25,956 nucleotides of DNA from JACCQS01 sp050999295 (lineage in GTDB: Bacteria; Actinomycetota; Actinomycetes; Mycobacteriales; Geodermatophilaceae). Within the stretch, counting starts at the first letter, position 1. Every line of letters starts with the position of its first letter. The notes under the pieces were generated by a model. The model saw only the letters and a program-made list of their open reading frames with translations. It was not told the origin of the DNA and did not search any database. Positions 7,602-14,984 of the stretch are shown here, piece after piece. The stretch spans positions 1 through 25,956 of the forward strand of contig JBPCPI010000230.1 of the NCBI GenBank assembly GCA_050999295.1. The letters are read 5' to 3'. The translations under genes were made by a program, and so were the position numbers.

Positions 7602-8393
7602 GTGAGCGGGTCGGTGCACGTGGACCGGGATGGAGCGGTCGCGACGCTCACGCTGGAACGGCCGCAGGCGATGAACGCCCTGGACAAAGCCACGAAGGTC
7701 GACTTTCGGGACCGGCTGCACGCCCTGGGCGCTGATCCGTCGGTGCGGGCGGTTGTCATCACCGGAGCCGGGGATCGGGCCTTCTGCACCGGACAGGACC
7801 TCAAGGAGCACGTCGCCCTCTTACAGGCGGGGGACGCGGCGCCCCTGTCCACGGTCGCCGAGCACTACAACCCGATCGCCCTGGCCATCGCGACCATGCC
7901 GAAGCCGGTGATCGCCGCGGTCAACGGAATGGCCGCGGGCGCCGGGGCATCCCTCGCCTTCGCCGCAGATTTCCGAGTGGCCGCGGCTCGCGCGGTTTTC
8001 CTGCTCGCGTTTGCCCGGATCGGACTCTCGGTGGATACCGGGTCCTCGTGGACGCTGCCGCGCCTCGTCGGTCATGCGAAGGCCACCGAGCTTGCGCTGC
8101 TCGCCGAACCGATTACCGCGCAGGATGCGCTAGCCATCGGCCTGGTCACCGAAGTGGTGCCCGACGAGGAGCTGGCCGGCCGCGCCACGGCGTTCGCCCG
8201 GCAACTGGCCGAGGGCCCGACGGTCGCCTACGGCGCGATCAAGGCTGCCCTGCACTTCTCGGCAGGAGTCGACCTGACGACCGCGCTGAACCGGGAGGGC
8301 GAGCTGATGGCCAGTACCGGTGCCTCCCAGGACCACCGGGACGCCGTAGCGGCATTCGTGGCCAAGGAGAAGGCCACCTTCCACGGTCGCTGA
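7602..8393 (+). CDS. Enoyl-CoA hydratase/isomerase family protein (PaaG-like)
   Basis: 263-residue crotonase-fold protein acting on an acyl-CoA thioester. The oxyanion-hole segments are GDRAFCTGQDLKEH and NGMAAGAGASLAFAADFRVA. The catalytic loop reads FARIGLSVDTGSSWTLPRLV, with an Asp where true hydratases have Glu, the arrangement of PaaG-type isomerases. The start is GTG 7602, preceded by AAGGGAG with 7-nt spacing. The frame is open 33 codons further upstream, but that stretch has no family similarity. No other phenylacetate or beta-oxidation gene is nearby, so the pathway is not known. Confidence 0.86.
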   Translation: MSGSVHVDRDGAVATLTLERPQAMNALDKATKVDFRDRLHALGADPSVRAVVITGAGDRAFCTGQDLKEHVALLQAGDAAPLSTVAEHYNPIALAIATMPKPVIAAVNGMAAGAGASLAFAADFRVAAARAVFLLAFARIGLSVDTGSSWTLPRLVGHAKATELALLAEPITAQDALAIGLVTEVVPDEELAGRATAFARQLAEGPTVAYGAIKAALHFSAGVDLTTALNREGELMASTGASQDHRDAVAAFVAKEKATFHGR

Positions 8394-8405
8394 GCCACTG
8401 GGCCG

Positions 8406-8463
8406 ACCCGAGTGAAGGGCACCCTGTGCCAATAGGACTGATACAAGGTGCCCTTCACTCGGA
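8406..8463. repeat. 53-bp palindromic repeat, copy 1 (intergenic)
   Basis: Arms CCGAGTGAAGGGCACC (8408-8423) and GGTGCCCTTCACTCGG (8447-8462) are perfect reverse complements around a 23-nt centre. The element fills the gap between the convergent enoyl-CoA hydratase and gamma-glutamyltransferase genes and touches the latter's stop codon. Its reverse complement matches the element at 18806-18858 at 48 of 53 positions. It may also act as a terminator. Confidence 0.85.
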
Positions 8464-9993
8464 TCAGGGGGCGCTGATCCGGATGGCGCCCACACGTCGA
8501 GGATCCCCGGCGGCGTGCAGTCCGGTCTCCGGGTCCCACCACGCCGCACCGACGCCGCCGAAGTACATCGAGTGGGCAGGGAACGTCCGTACCGGTACGT
8601 CCACCTCCCCCACGACCAGGTCCTCCTCGATGTCGAGCTCAATTCCCACCGGACCGACCCGCACGTGCGCCCGAGGGTCGGCGATGGCGTCCTCGAGGGA
8701 ACGTCCACCATGCATGTGCCCGGCAAGGACCTGAGCCAGGGCTGTACTAATCCGGTCCGCACCAGGGGAGCCGATCGCCAGCACAGCACCGTCGCCGCGA
8801 GTGGCCACTGTTGGCGCCATGTTGGACAGCAGTCGCGTTCCGGGAGGCAGGGAATGCAGACCACCACGATTGAGTTCGGGCTCGCCGAGGCAATTGTTCT
8901 GCCAGATCCCCGTTCCCGGGGTCATGATCCCTGACCCGTAGCCGGCAGACACCGTGATCGCGCAGGCGACGCCGTCATCTCCAGCGACGGACACGTGCGC
9001 AGTGCTCGGCGAGCTCATCGCGGCCAGGTCACGACGGTCCACCATCGCCAGCAGCGACTTGGCCGCAGCCACCCGATCCGGCGCGGCCTCGAACTGATTG
9101 ACCCGATAGCTCAGGACCGCCTCCTGTACGGCGACCAGATGCGCCACGTCCTCAACCGTCCACTCCTCCGACGGACGGCCGGCCAGTAGGGCGAGCATCG
9201 CTGTCAACGTCACCCCACCCACAGCGGGAGCCGGATTGGTGGCCAATCGCCATCGGCCGTGGTCAGAACACAATGCGGGCCGTACGACAGCCGCGTACTC
9301 GGCCAGGTCACGCGCACCCAGCAGCCCGCCGTGGGCATCCATGTCACTGACGATCAGCTCCGCGAGGCGGCCGCGATAGAAGGTCTCGACGCCCTCGTCG
9401 GCCAGCAACTGCAGGGAGTCGGCCAGCGCCGGGATCACCACGAGATCGTCAGGGCCGAGCAGGCGCCCGGCTGGATCATGCAACGCGGCGTGGCTGTCCG
9501 GTTGCCAGCCGAACGCGCTCTCGTGGACGTACTCCAGGTACTGCCGGGCCGAGCTCCCCAGCGGGAACCCGGCCCGTACGGCGGCCAGCGCCGGCTGGAT
9601 CAGCAGTGGCCAGGGCGCTCGTCCCGAGCGTTCGTGCAGCAGGGCAAGTGCGGCGAGTGCGCCGGGCGTGGCCACCGACCCGTGTCCGATGGTGATGTTC
9701 ACGCCCCCGCCGTACCCGCTGCGGATCTCCTGCACCCCGCCACCGAACCAGGCCCGCGGACGGTCGCGGCCAGGCATCTCGACTCCGCCGTCGATGGTGA
9801 GGGGTTCCTCGCCGCGGGAGCCGAGCGTGATGTAGCCGCCCGCCGACAGCGACACCATGCCCGGTTCGGTGACCATGGTCGTGACGGCTGCGGCGATGGC
9901 GGCATCGACCGAATTCCCGCCACGGGCTGCTGCCTCCACACCGGCCACGACCGCCAGGTCGTTGGCTGCAGCGACGGCAACGCGAACGAGCAC
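8464..9993 (-). CDS. ggt: Gamma-glutamyltransferase family Ntn-hydrolase, apparently cytosolic
   Basis: 509-residue gamma-glutamyltranspeptidase-like proenzyme that would self-cleave before Thr331 in SSPSTAHVSV to give large and small subunits. Other family marks are RGGNSVDAAIAAAV near the N-terminus, GSGIMTPGTGIWQNN, LLSNMAPTV and IGSPGADRI. There is no signal peptide, so it is probably cytosolic like the short YwrD-type enzymes rather than the periplasmic glutathione-degrading type. Substrate is open; in a mycothiol-producing actinobacterium gamma-glutamyl peptides are possible. The GTG start follows TAGCGT by 6 nt. It and the enoyl-CoA hydratase interrupt the otherwise mycobacteria-like order between DUF3117 and tagA. 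Confidence 0.88.
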   Translation of the reverse strand: MLVRVAVAAANDLAVVAGVEAAARGGNSVDAAIAAAVTTMVTEPGMVSLSAGGYITLGSRGEEPLTIDGGVEMPGRDRPRAWFGGGVQEIRSGYGGGVNITIGHGSVATPGALAALALLHERSGRAPWPLLIQPALAAVRAGFPLGSSARQYLEYVHESAFGWQPDSHAALHDPAGRLLGPDDLVVIPALADSLQLLADEGVETFYRGRLAELIVSDMDAHGGLLGARDLAEYAAVVRPALCSDHGRWRLATNPAPAVGGVTLTAMLALLAGRPSEEWTVEDVAHLVAVQEAVLSYRVNQFEAAPDRVAAAKSLLAMVDRRDLAAMSSPSTAHVSVAGDDGVACAITVSAGYGSGIMTPGTGIWQNNCLGEPELNRGGLHSLPPGTRLLSNMAPTVATRGDGAVLAIGSPGADRISTALAQVLAGHMHGGRSLEDAIADPRAHVRVGPVGIELDIEEDLVVGEVDVPVRTFPAHSMYFGGVGAAWWDPETGLHAAGDPRRVGAIRISAP

Positions 9994-9999
9994 GCGCGG

Positions 10000-10005
10000 A
10001 CGCTA
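10000..10005 (-). promoter_or_regulatory. -10 box of the gamma-glutamyltransferase gene
   Basis: TAGCGT on the minus strand, 6 nt before GTG, with no Shine-Dalgarno sequence. This suggests an independent leaderless promoter after tagA. Confidence 0.5.
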
Positions 10006-10052
10006 CCGCCCCGCCTCCCCCGCGCCCACTCCTGGCTACAGCTCGGGGCCGG

Positions 10053-10616
10053 TCAGCTCGGTGCCCCGGCCCGCCAGCACGTAGCCACGTGATCGTCGAC
10101 CATGCCGGTGGCCTGCATCAGGGCATAGGACGTCGTCGGCCCGACGAAGGTGAAACCCCTTGCCTTGAGCGCTCCGGCCATCGCGATCGACTCCGGACGG
10201 GTAGCCGGAACCTCGGCCAGCGTCAGCGGTCTAGGCGGTTGCACCGTCGGTAGGAAACTCCACAACAGGTCGGAAAGCCCGCTAGGCAAGTCGAGGGCGG
10301 CCCGAGCATTGCCGATCGTCGCGGTTATCTTGGCGCGATTGCGAACGATTCCCGCATCGGCCATCAGCCTGGTGACGTCGGAGTCGTCGAAGGCAGCCAC
10401 GTTGGCGATCACGAAATTGGAGAATGCCGCCCGAAAGGCCGCACGCTTGCGAAGGATGGTCAGCCAGGACAGCCCGGACTGGAATGCCTCCAGGGACATC
10501 CGCTCGAACAGGGCATCATCAGCACGCAGGACCACTCCCCATTCCTGGTCGTGGTAGTCCCGGTACTCGGGTGTCGCCTCAGCCCACGCACACCGGATCC
10601 GCTCGGCCCGGCTCAC
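10053..10616 (-). CDS. tagA: DNA-3-methyladenine glycosylase I
   Basis: 187-residue base-excision repair enzyme that removes 3-methyladenine from alkylated DNA. The four zinc ligands are present: Cys9 (RCAWA), His22 (DYHDQEWG), His176 and Cys180 (DDHVATC). The substrate-pocket segment EAFQSGLSWLTILRKR is also intact. The start is GTG 10616-10614; its last two bases and the next A form the TGA of the upstream SRPBCC gene (GTGA overlap), so translation is coupled. The longer open frame to 10982 overlaps that gene and is rejected. Last gene of the dapE operon; orthologous in position to Rv1210. Confidence 0.95.
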   Translation of the reverse strand: MSRAERIRCAWAEATPEYRDYHDQEWGVVLRADDALFERMSLEAFQSGLSWLTILRKRAAFRAAFSNFVIANVAAFDDSDVTRLMADAGIVRNRAKITATIGNARAALDLPSGLSDLLWSFLPTVQPPRPLTLAEVPATRPESIAMAGALKARGFTFVGPTTSYALMQATGMVDDHVATCWRAGAPS

Positions 10617-11083
10617 CCTGGGGTTGGCGTGCGGTAGGACCCGGCAAATTTCGCGAAGCGGTTGACCGAACGCTGCAGCCCCCAGCCGACCAACGGCCGC
10701 ATGAGCGACCACCCTGCCCGGCCAACGACCCCGAACGGCAGGTCGAGGTCCTCGGTCCAGCGCAACCGTGAGCCGCCCGGACGTTCGGAGACCTCGAAGA
10801 CCCCGGGGCCGCGGATCAGTCGTCCGGTGTGTTGCACCGTGCAGCGTCGCGGCGGATCCCATTCGGTGACTCGCATCCTGTCCCGCACTCCGAAGCGGCC
10901 CAGCCCGGTCACCGCCTCGATCTCGGTCCCCAACCCGGTTCGAGTGGTCGAGCTGCGCCGAACCTTCGTGGCCAGAATCCACTCACCCTGCCGATCCCAA
11001 TCAGTGATGGCGGCCCAGACCTGCTCGGCGGGAGCCGAGATATCCACGCTGACGGTGACCTCAGCACGTCGGACGTCAGGCAT
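10613..11083 (-). CDS. SRPBCC (START-like) ligand-binding protein
   Basis: 156-residue SRPBCC-superfamily protein. It starts AEVTVSVDISAPAEQVWAAI, followed by TDWDRQGEWI, the typical first strand and helix of polyketide-cyclase/dehydrase-like folds. C-terminal residues WSLMRPLVGWGLQRSVNRF form the long closing helix. Such proteins bind hydrophobic ligands in a central cavity; the ligand is unknown. Its ATG overlaps the end of the DivIVA-like gene by 8 nt and its stop overlaps tagA, so it is inside the operon. Confidence 0.8.
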   Translation of the reverse strand: MPDVRRAEVTVSVDISAPAEQVWAAITDWDRQGEWILATKVRRSSTTRTGLGTEIEAVTGLGRFGVRDRMRVTEWDPPRRCTVQHTGRLIRGPGVFEVSERPGGSRLRWTEDLDLPFGVVGRAGWSLMRPLVGWGLQRSVNRFAKFAGSYRTPTPG

Positions 11084-11510
11084 CGCGCGTTCCGGTCTCG
11101 ACGGGACCCTCAGACTCAGGGCGTCTCTGAGTCGAAAGATTCGACTCAGGGACGCCCTGAGTAAGGTGCGCGGCGGCGGGGCTCGCTGAGACGAGGGGTT
11201 CGACGGCCGGTTGTTGGGTGAGCTGATTGGTCAACGCCGCGATCTGGCGGTCCTTCTCGCGCAGCGCCTCGCTGAGCTGGTCGAGGACCCAGTCCACCTC
11301 CAGCATCCGGTAACCCCGGAGCACAACCGAGAATCGCAGGGCTTCGATGTCGGCGGCGTCCGGCGGGCGATCCCCGGGCAGGACCACCGGCGTGCTGTCA
11401 CGCGGCGCAGGGGCCAGCACCTCTCCCCGTCCGAAGACGAACGAGCCCACCAGGAACAACGCGCCGGAGATGACCACCAGCCCGATGACGAATCCCAGAA
11501 CAGCGAACAC
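11076..11510 (-). CDS. Membrane protein with DivIVA-like domain (Rv1209-like)
   Basis: 144-residue protein with one N-terminal membrane helix (about 3-28). A short DivIVA-type motif (LRFSVVLRGYRMLEVDWVLD, about 59-78) leads into a coiled-coil segment (LSEALREKDRQIAALTNQLTQQ). The DivIVA domain family localises to curved membrane and growth poles. The C-terminus (residues about 117-132, LTQGVPESNLSTQRRPE) is encoded by a near-perfect 49-nt hairpin and has no recognisable domain. The start is GTG 11510, 13 nt after the LOG gene. It corresponds in position to Rv1209, upstream of tagA. Confidence 0.75.
   Translation of the reverse strand: MFAVLGFVIGLVVISGALFLVGSFVFGRGEVLAPAPRDSTPVVLPGDRPPDAADIEALRFSVVLRGYRMLEVDWVLDQLSEALREKDRQIAALTNQLTQQPAVEPLVSASPAAAHLTQGVPESNLSTQRRPESEGPVETGTRDA
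11114..11162. repeat. 49-nt near-perfect hairpin inside the DivIVA-like gene
   Basis: Two 23-nt arms (11114-11136 and 11140-11162) are reverse complements with one mismatch and a 3-nt loop AGA. Arm ends are ACTCAGGGCGTC and GACGCCCTGAGT. It lies wholly within the coding frame, 30 nt before the next gene's ATG. Could be an inserted palindromic element or an RNA processing site. Confidence 0.85.
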
Positions 11511-11523
11511 AGTGCCGATGGTG

Positions 11524-12321
11524 TCACGCGGTTTCGGTGGGGGAAGGTGCCAGCCCGTTGTCGGCGGCCACGATGACCGCCACCGCCTCGTCGATGTCGT
11601 CGGTGAGAGTGATCAACTCGAGGTCATGCGCGGCGATCTTGCCCGCCGGGAGCATGACGTCGCGGATCCAGGCCAGCAGGCCCGACCAGTACGCCGAGCC
11701 GAACAGGATGACCGGAAAGCGGGTGACCTTGCGGGTCTGGACCAGGGTGAGCGCCTCGAAGAGCTCGTCCAGCGTTCCGAACCCGCCCGGCAGGATGACG
11801 AAGGCTTGGGCGTACTTCACGAACATCGTCTTGCGGGCGAAGAAGTACCGAAAATTCAGCCCGATGTCGACCCAGGCGTTGAGCTCCTGCTCGAAGGGCA
11901 GCTCGATGCCCAGGCCCACCGACAAACCGCCGGCCTCCTGTGCCCCGCGGTTGACCGCTTCCATCACACCTGGCCCGCCGCCGGTGATCGCCGCGTAACC
12001 GGCGCGGGCAAGCGCGGCTCCGAGGGCGTAACCGGCGTCGTAGTCCGGATGACCGGGAGGTGTGCGTGCACTGCCGAAAACGCTTACCGACCGCGGTAAT
12101 TCGGCGAGCAGTCCGAATCCCTCCACGAACTCCGACTGGATCCGGAGCACCCGCCACGGGTCGGTGTGCACCCAGTCCGAGGGCCCACGGGCACCCAGCA
12201 GCCGTTCATCGGTGGTGCCCGGTGTGACCTGACCGCGGCGCAGCACGACCGGCCCACGATGTTTCTCGGGGACGCCCGCAGCAGCATCGATCGGTGGCGT
12301 TGGCACCGGGGGCTGGCTCAT
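11524..12321 (-). CDS. LOG family protein (TIGR00730 type), probable nucleoside-5'-monophosphate phosphoribohydrolase
   Basis: 265-residue Rossmann-fold protein. The key motifs GGGPGVMEAVNRGA and PGGFGTLDELFE (the PGGxGTxxE signature with catalytic Glu) are intact, and the 80-residue N-terminal extension is typical of the longer LOG type found beside dapE in actinobacteria (Rv1205 region). The known reaction releases free cytokinin-like base from N6-substituted AMP; some members hydrolyse AMP itself. Its physiological role here is unknown. Its ATG overlaps the dapE stop (ATGA). Confidence 0.88.
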   Translation of the reverse strand: MSQPPVPTPPIDAAAGVPEKHRGPVVLRRGQVTPGTTDERLLGARGPSDWVHTDPWRVLRIQSEFVEGFGLLAELPRSVSVFGSARTPPGHPDYDAGYALGAALARAGYAAITGGGPGVMEAVNRGAQEAGGLSVGLGIELPFEQELNAWVDIGLNFRYFFARKTMFVKYAQAFVILPGGFGTLDELFEALTLVQTRKVTRFPVILFGSAYWSGLLAWIRDVMLPAGKIAAHDLELITLTDDIDEAVAVIVAADNGLAPSPTETA

Positions 12322-13388
12322 ACCCTCGTCCCACTGAGATGACTGGTCAGCGCGCGCTCGGACTCACGGATCGTGCTCATCCGTACGTGCTCCTCTCTCG
12401 TGTGGGCGAGATTCGGGTCGCCGGGGCCGAAGTTCACCGCCGGGATGCCGAAGGCGGCGAAGCGCGCCACATCCGTCCAGCCCAGCTTCGCCTGCACAGG
12501 TACCCCGAGGGCGGCGACGAACGAAGCCGCAGCCGGGTCGCCCAGCCCAGGCAGCGCGCCAGGCGCGGAGTCCGTGACTTCGATCTCGAACCCGTCAAAG
12601 ACTTCCCGGACGTGGTCACTGGCCTGCTCGATGTCGCGATCTGGTGCGAAGCGGAAGTTGACCTCGATGTCGCAGACGTCGGGAATCACGTTGCCGGCCA
12701 CACCGCCGGCGATGCGTACAGCGTTGAGGCCCTCCCGGTAGATGCAACCGTCGATATCCACTGTCCGGGGAACGTAGGCCTCAAGCCTGGCCAGGACCGG
12801 CGCTGCGGCGTGAATCGCATTGGCGCCCAACCATGATCGAGCGCTGTGTGCGCGGTGCCCGACCGTACGTACGATCGCGCGCATGGTCCCTTGGCAGCCC
12901 GCCTCGACGACGCCACCGGTGGGTTCCAGCAGCACCGCGATGTCACCGTAGAGCAGGGACCGATCGTTGCGAGCCAGCCGCGCGAGGCCGTTGCGGGAGG
13001 ACTCGACCTCCTCGTTGTCGTAGAAGATCCAGGTAACGTCGGGCACGGGTTCGGCAATCGACTCGGCCAGCCGCAACATCACCGCCACGCCGGATTTCAT
13101 GTCCGAGGTGCCGCACCCGTACAACCGGTCCTCGTCGTCGTGACTGGGTACGTTGTCGGCGATGGGGACAGTATCCAGATGCCCGGCGAGGACGACTCGC
13201 TGCTCGCGTCCAAGCGACGTGCGCGCGACCACGGCGTCACCGTCTCGGCGAACCTCGAGTCGATCCAGGGCCCGCAGGGCCGTCTCGACCGCGTCGGCCA
13301 GTGGTTCTTCGCTTCCAGAGACCGACGGGATGTCCACCAGGGCCCGAGTCAACGAGACGACGTCGAGGGACAGGTCAAGGGTCGGCAC
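12318..13388 (-). CDS. dapE: Succinyl-diaminopimelate desuccinylase
   Basis: 356-residue M20-family metallopeptidase that hydrolyses N-succinyl-LL-diaminopimelate to LL-diaminopimelate and succinate in lysine and peptidoglycan synthesis. Metal and catalytic residues are recognisable: His70 and Asp72 (AGHLDTVP), Asp96 (GTSDMKSG), Glu126/127 (YDNEEV), Glu155 (LLEPT) and His329 (NLAHTREEH). GTG 13388 follows a TAGGCT box by 7 nt. First gene of dapE-LOG-DivIVA-like-SRPBCC-tagA; divergent from dapD, which acts two steps earlier in the same pathway. Confidence 0.95.
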   Translation of the reverse strand: MPTLDLSLDVVSLTRALVDIPSVSGSEEPLADAVETALRALDRLEVRRDGDAVVARTSLGREQRVVLAGHLDTVPIADNVPSHDDEDRLYGCGTSDMKSGVAVMLRLAESIAEPVPDVTWIFYDNEEVESSRNGLARLARNDRSLLYGDIAVLLEPTGGVVEAGCQGTMRAIVRTVGHRAHSARSWLGANAIHAAAPVLARLEAYVPRTVDIDGCIYREGLNAVRIAGGVAGNVIPDVCDIEVNFRFAPDRDIEQASDHVREVFDGFEIEVTDSAPGALPGLGDPAAASFVAALGVPVQAKLGWTDVARFAAFGIPAVNFGPGDPNLAHTREEHVRMSTIRESERALTSHLSGTRV

Positions 13389-13395
13389 GACCGGG

Positions 13396-13401
13396 AGCCT
13401 A
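13396..13401 (-). promoter_or_regulatory. -10 box of dapE
   Basis: TAGGCT on the minus strand, 7 nt before the dapE GTG, consistent with leaderless expression. Only 10 bp separate it from the divergent dapD box. Confidence 0.58.
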
Positions 13402-13411
13402 ACGATCCCAC

Positions 13412-13417
13412 TACCGT
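13412..13417 (+). promoter_or_regulatory. -10 box of dapD
   Basis: TACCGT, 7 nt before the GTG at 13425. It favours that GTG over the ATG at 13428. Confidence 0.5.
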
Positions 13418-13424
13418 GACCGGC

Positions 13425-14432
13425 GTGATGAGTTCAGCCCCAGGCACAGCCGCCGATGCCAACTCCGGCCGGAGCGCGAGTGCCATCGGCCTCGCGACCG
13501 TGACCCCAAGCGGCGCAGTCCTGGATGCCTGGTACCCCCAGCCGAGCCTCTCGTTCCCGGCCGGCGCCCAGTCCGGAACCTCCGTCGTGGACGAGCACGA
13601 ACTCACCCGCCGGAGCTCAGCCGAGTTCGCCGCCTTGGTCGCGGACGACCCGATCCGGGACGTCTCGGTGCGCGGCATCCAGACCGTGATCGAGGATCTC
13701 GACAAAGCGCCGGTCGACACCTACGACGTATGGCTGCGGCTGCAGTTGCTCAGCCACCGCCTGATCCTGCCGAACGAAGCGAACCTCGACGGGGTCTTCG
13801 GCCTCCTAACCAACGTCGTCTGGACCAGCGCAGGGCCCTGTCTACCCGAGGACTTCGAACAGACCCGGACGCGACTGCGCGCCGCATACGGGTCGGTGGC
13901 CGTGTACGGCGTCGACAAGTTCCCGCGGATGGTGGACTACGTGGTGCCCTCGGGCGTCCGGATCGCCGACGCCGATCGGGTTCGGCTCGGCGCGCATCTG
14001 GCTCCCGGAACGACCGTCATGCACGAAGGATTCGTCAACTACAACGCCGGGACGCTGGGCGCCTCGATGGTCGAGGGCCGAATCAGCGCCGGGATCGTGG
14101 TTGGTGACGGCTCGGACATCGGCGGTGGCGCATCGATCATGGGCACGCTGTCCGGTGGTGGCCAGGAACGGATCCGGATCGGGGAAGGCTGCCTACTCGG
14201 CGCCAACTCCGGCATCGGGATCTCGCTCGGAGACGGTTGTGTGGTCGAGGCCGGCCTGTACGTCACTGCGGGTACGAAAGTACGGTTGCCCGACGACACG
14301 GTCGTCGCCGCTCGCGAGCTCTCCGGTCGGTCCGGGCAACTATTCCGCCGCAACAGCATCACCGGCACGGTCGAAGCGCTGCCGAGAGAAGGCAGCTGGG
14401 GCGACCTGAACGCAACCCTGCACGCCAACTGA
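13425..14432 (+). CDS. dapD: 2,3,4,5-tetrahydropyridine-2,6-dicarboxylate N-succinyltransferase
   Basis: 335 residues. DapD transfers succinyl from succinyl-CoA to tetrahydrodipicolinate, the entry to the succinylase branch of meso-diaminopimelate synthesis. An N-terminal domain (VRGIQTVIEDLDKAPVDTYD) precedes a left-handed beta-helix built from hexapeptide repeats (VRLGAHLAPGTTVMHEGFVN, ASMVEGRISAGIVVGDGSDI, and GANSGIGISLGDG). The actinobacterial type is longer than the E. coli enzyme. The start is GTG 13425 (followed directly by ATG 13428). A much longer open frame extends upstream to 12846, but it is antisense to dapE and is not coding. Divergent from dapE with a 36-bp gap carrying both promoters. 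Confidence 0.95.
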   Translation: MMSSAPGTAADANSGRSASAIGLATVTPSGAVLDAWYPQPSLSFPAGAQSGTSVVDEHELTRRSSAEFAALVADDPIRDVSVRGIQTVIEDLDKAPVDTYDVWLRLQLLSHRLILPNEANLDGVFGLLTNVVWTSAGPCLPEDFEQTRTRLRAAYGSVAVYGVDKFPRMVDYVVPSGVRIADADRVRLGAHLAPGTTVMHEGFVNYNAGTLGASMVEGRISAGIVVGDGSDIGGGASIMGTLSGGGQERIRIGEGCLLGANSGIGISLGDGCVVEAGLYVTAGTKVRLPDDTVVAARELSGRSGQLFRRNSITGTVEALPREGSWGDLNATLHAN

Positions 14433-14473
14433 TCAGCACCCGGATCAGAAGCGGATCAGAACCGAAGACCGTG

Positions 14474-14914
14474 TCAGACCCCGTCGAGGAGCTTGAGAAG
14501 CAGGGCCCGGAGTTGGCGGTGCCCACGCTCGCCGATTACCTCGGTGATCTTCTCTTCAAGCCCCGTGATGGTGTCGACCCCGGCCGAGAGGCATAGCTCA
14601 CCCTTCTCGGTGAGCGTGATCAGCTTGGCGCGTCGGTCCGACGGATCGGGACGACGCACCACGTACCCCAGTTCCGCCAGCTCATCGACCAGCTCACCCA
14701 TGGCCTGAGGAGTCATGTTGGCACCACGAGCAAGGTCGGTCAGCCGTGCGCCCGTCGGCGTGATCTGCGCGAACACCGCCGAGTGAGAGGGCTTCTGCGG
14801 GTATCCGGCTCCAACCACACCGTCGACAATTTTGAAGCCGAGAAGGCTGTACGCCTGACCGAGCAGGGCGACTGTATTCGGACCGCTCTGCGCTGGCGAT
14901 CCGAGTGTCGACAT
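14474..14914 (-). CDS. MarR-family transcriptional regulator
   Basis: 146-residue winged-helix regulator. The recognition helix region is LARGANMTPQAMGELVDELA and the wing is VVRRPDPSDRRAKLITLTEKG, the classic MarR DPxDRR motif. MarR dimers usually repress their own and a neighbouring gene until a small ligand binds. The ATG is preceded by AGGAG. A palindrome (14926-14938) lies between that site and a plausible promoter, so autorepression is likely. It is divergent from a membrane protein gene, its most probable target. The pair is absent from the mycobacterial gene order and looks accessory. Confidence 0.9.
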   Translation of the reverse strand: MSTLGSPAQSGPNTVALLGQAYSLLGFKIVDGVVGAGYPQKPSHSAVFAQITPTGARLTDLARGANMTPQAMGELVDELAELGYVVRRPDPSDRRAKLITLTEKGELCLSAGVDTITGLEEKITEVIGERGHRQLRALLLKLLDGV

Positions 14915-14925
14915 GCCGGCTCTCC

Positions 14926-14967
14926 TAAGGTAACCTTAATATCAGGTAGTCTTTACTAATTCTACAA
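14926..14967 (-). promoter_or_regulatory. MarR promoter and operator palindrome
   Basis: On the minus strand TTGTAG (RC of 14962-14967) and GATATT (RC of 14938-14943) are 18 nt apart. Just downstream TAAGGT (14926-14931) and ACCTTA (14933-14938) form a perfect palindrome around one base, a natural MarR operator candidate. The gap is clearly more AT-rich than its surroundings and a second short repeat TAGT-cttt-ACTA lies at 14947-14958. Confidence 0.55.
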
Positions 14968-14984
14968 CGCTTGGCGGGCGCAGG

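Noticed and set aside
12846..13424. 193-codon upstream extension of dapD
   Set aside because: Antisense to dapE, no similarity to DapD, and upstream of the dapD promoter box.
14433..14473. Terminator between dapD and the MarR gene
   Set aside because: Only a short direct repeat GGATCAGAA was seen, no stem-loop.
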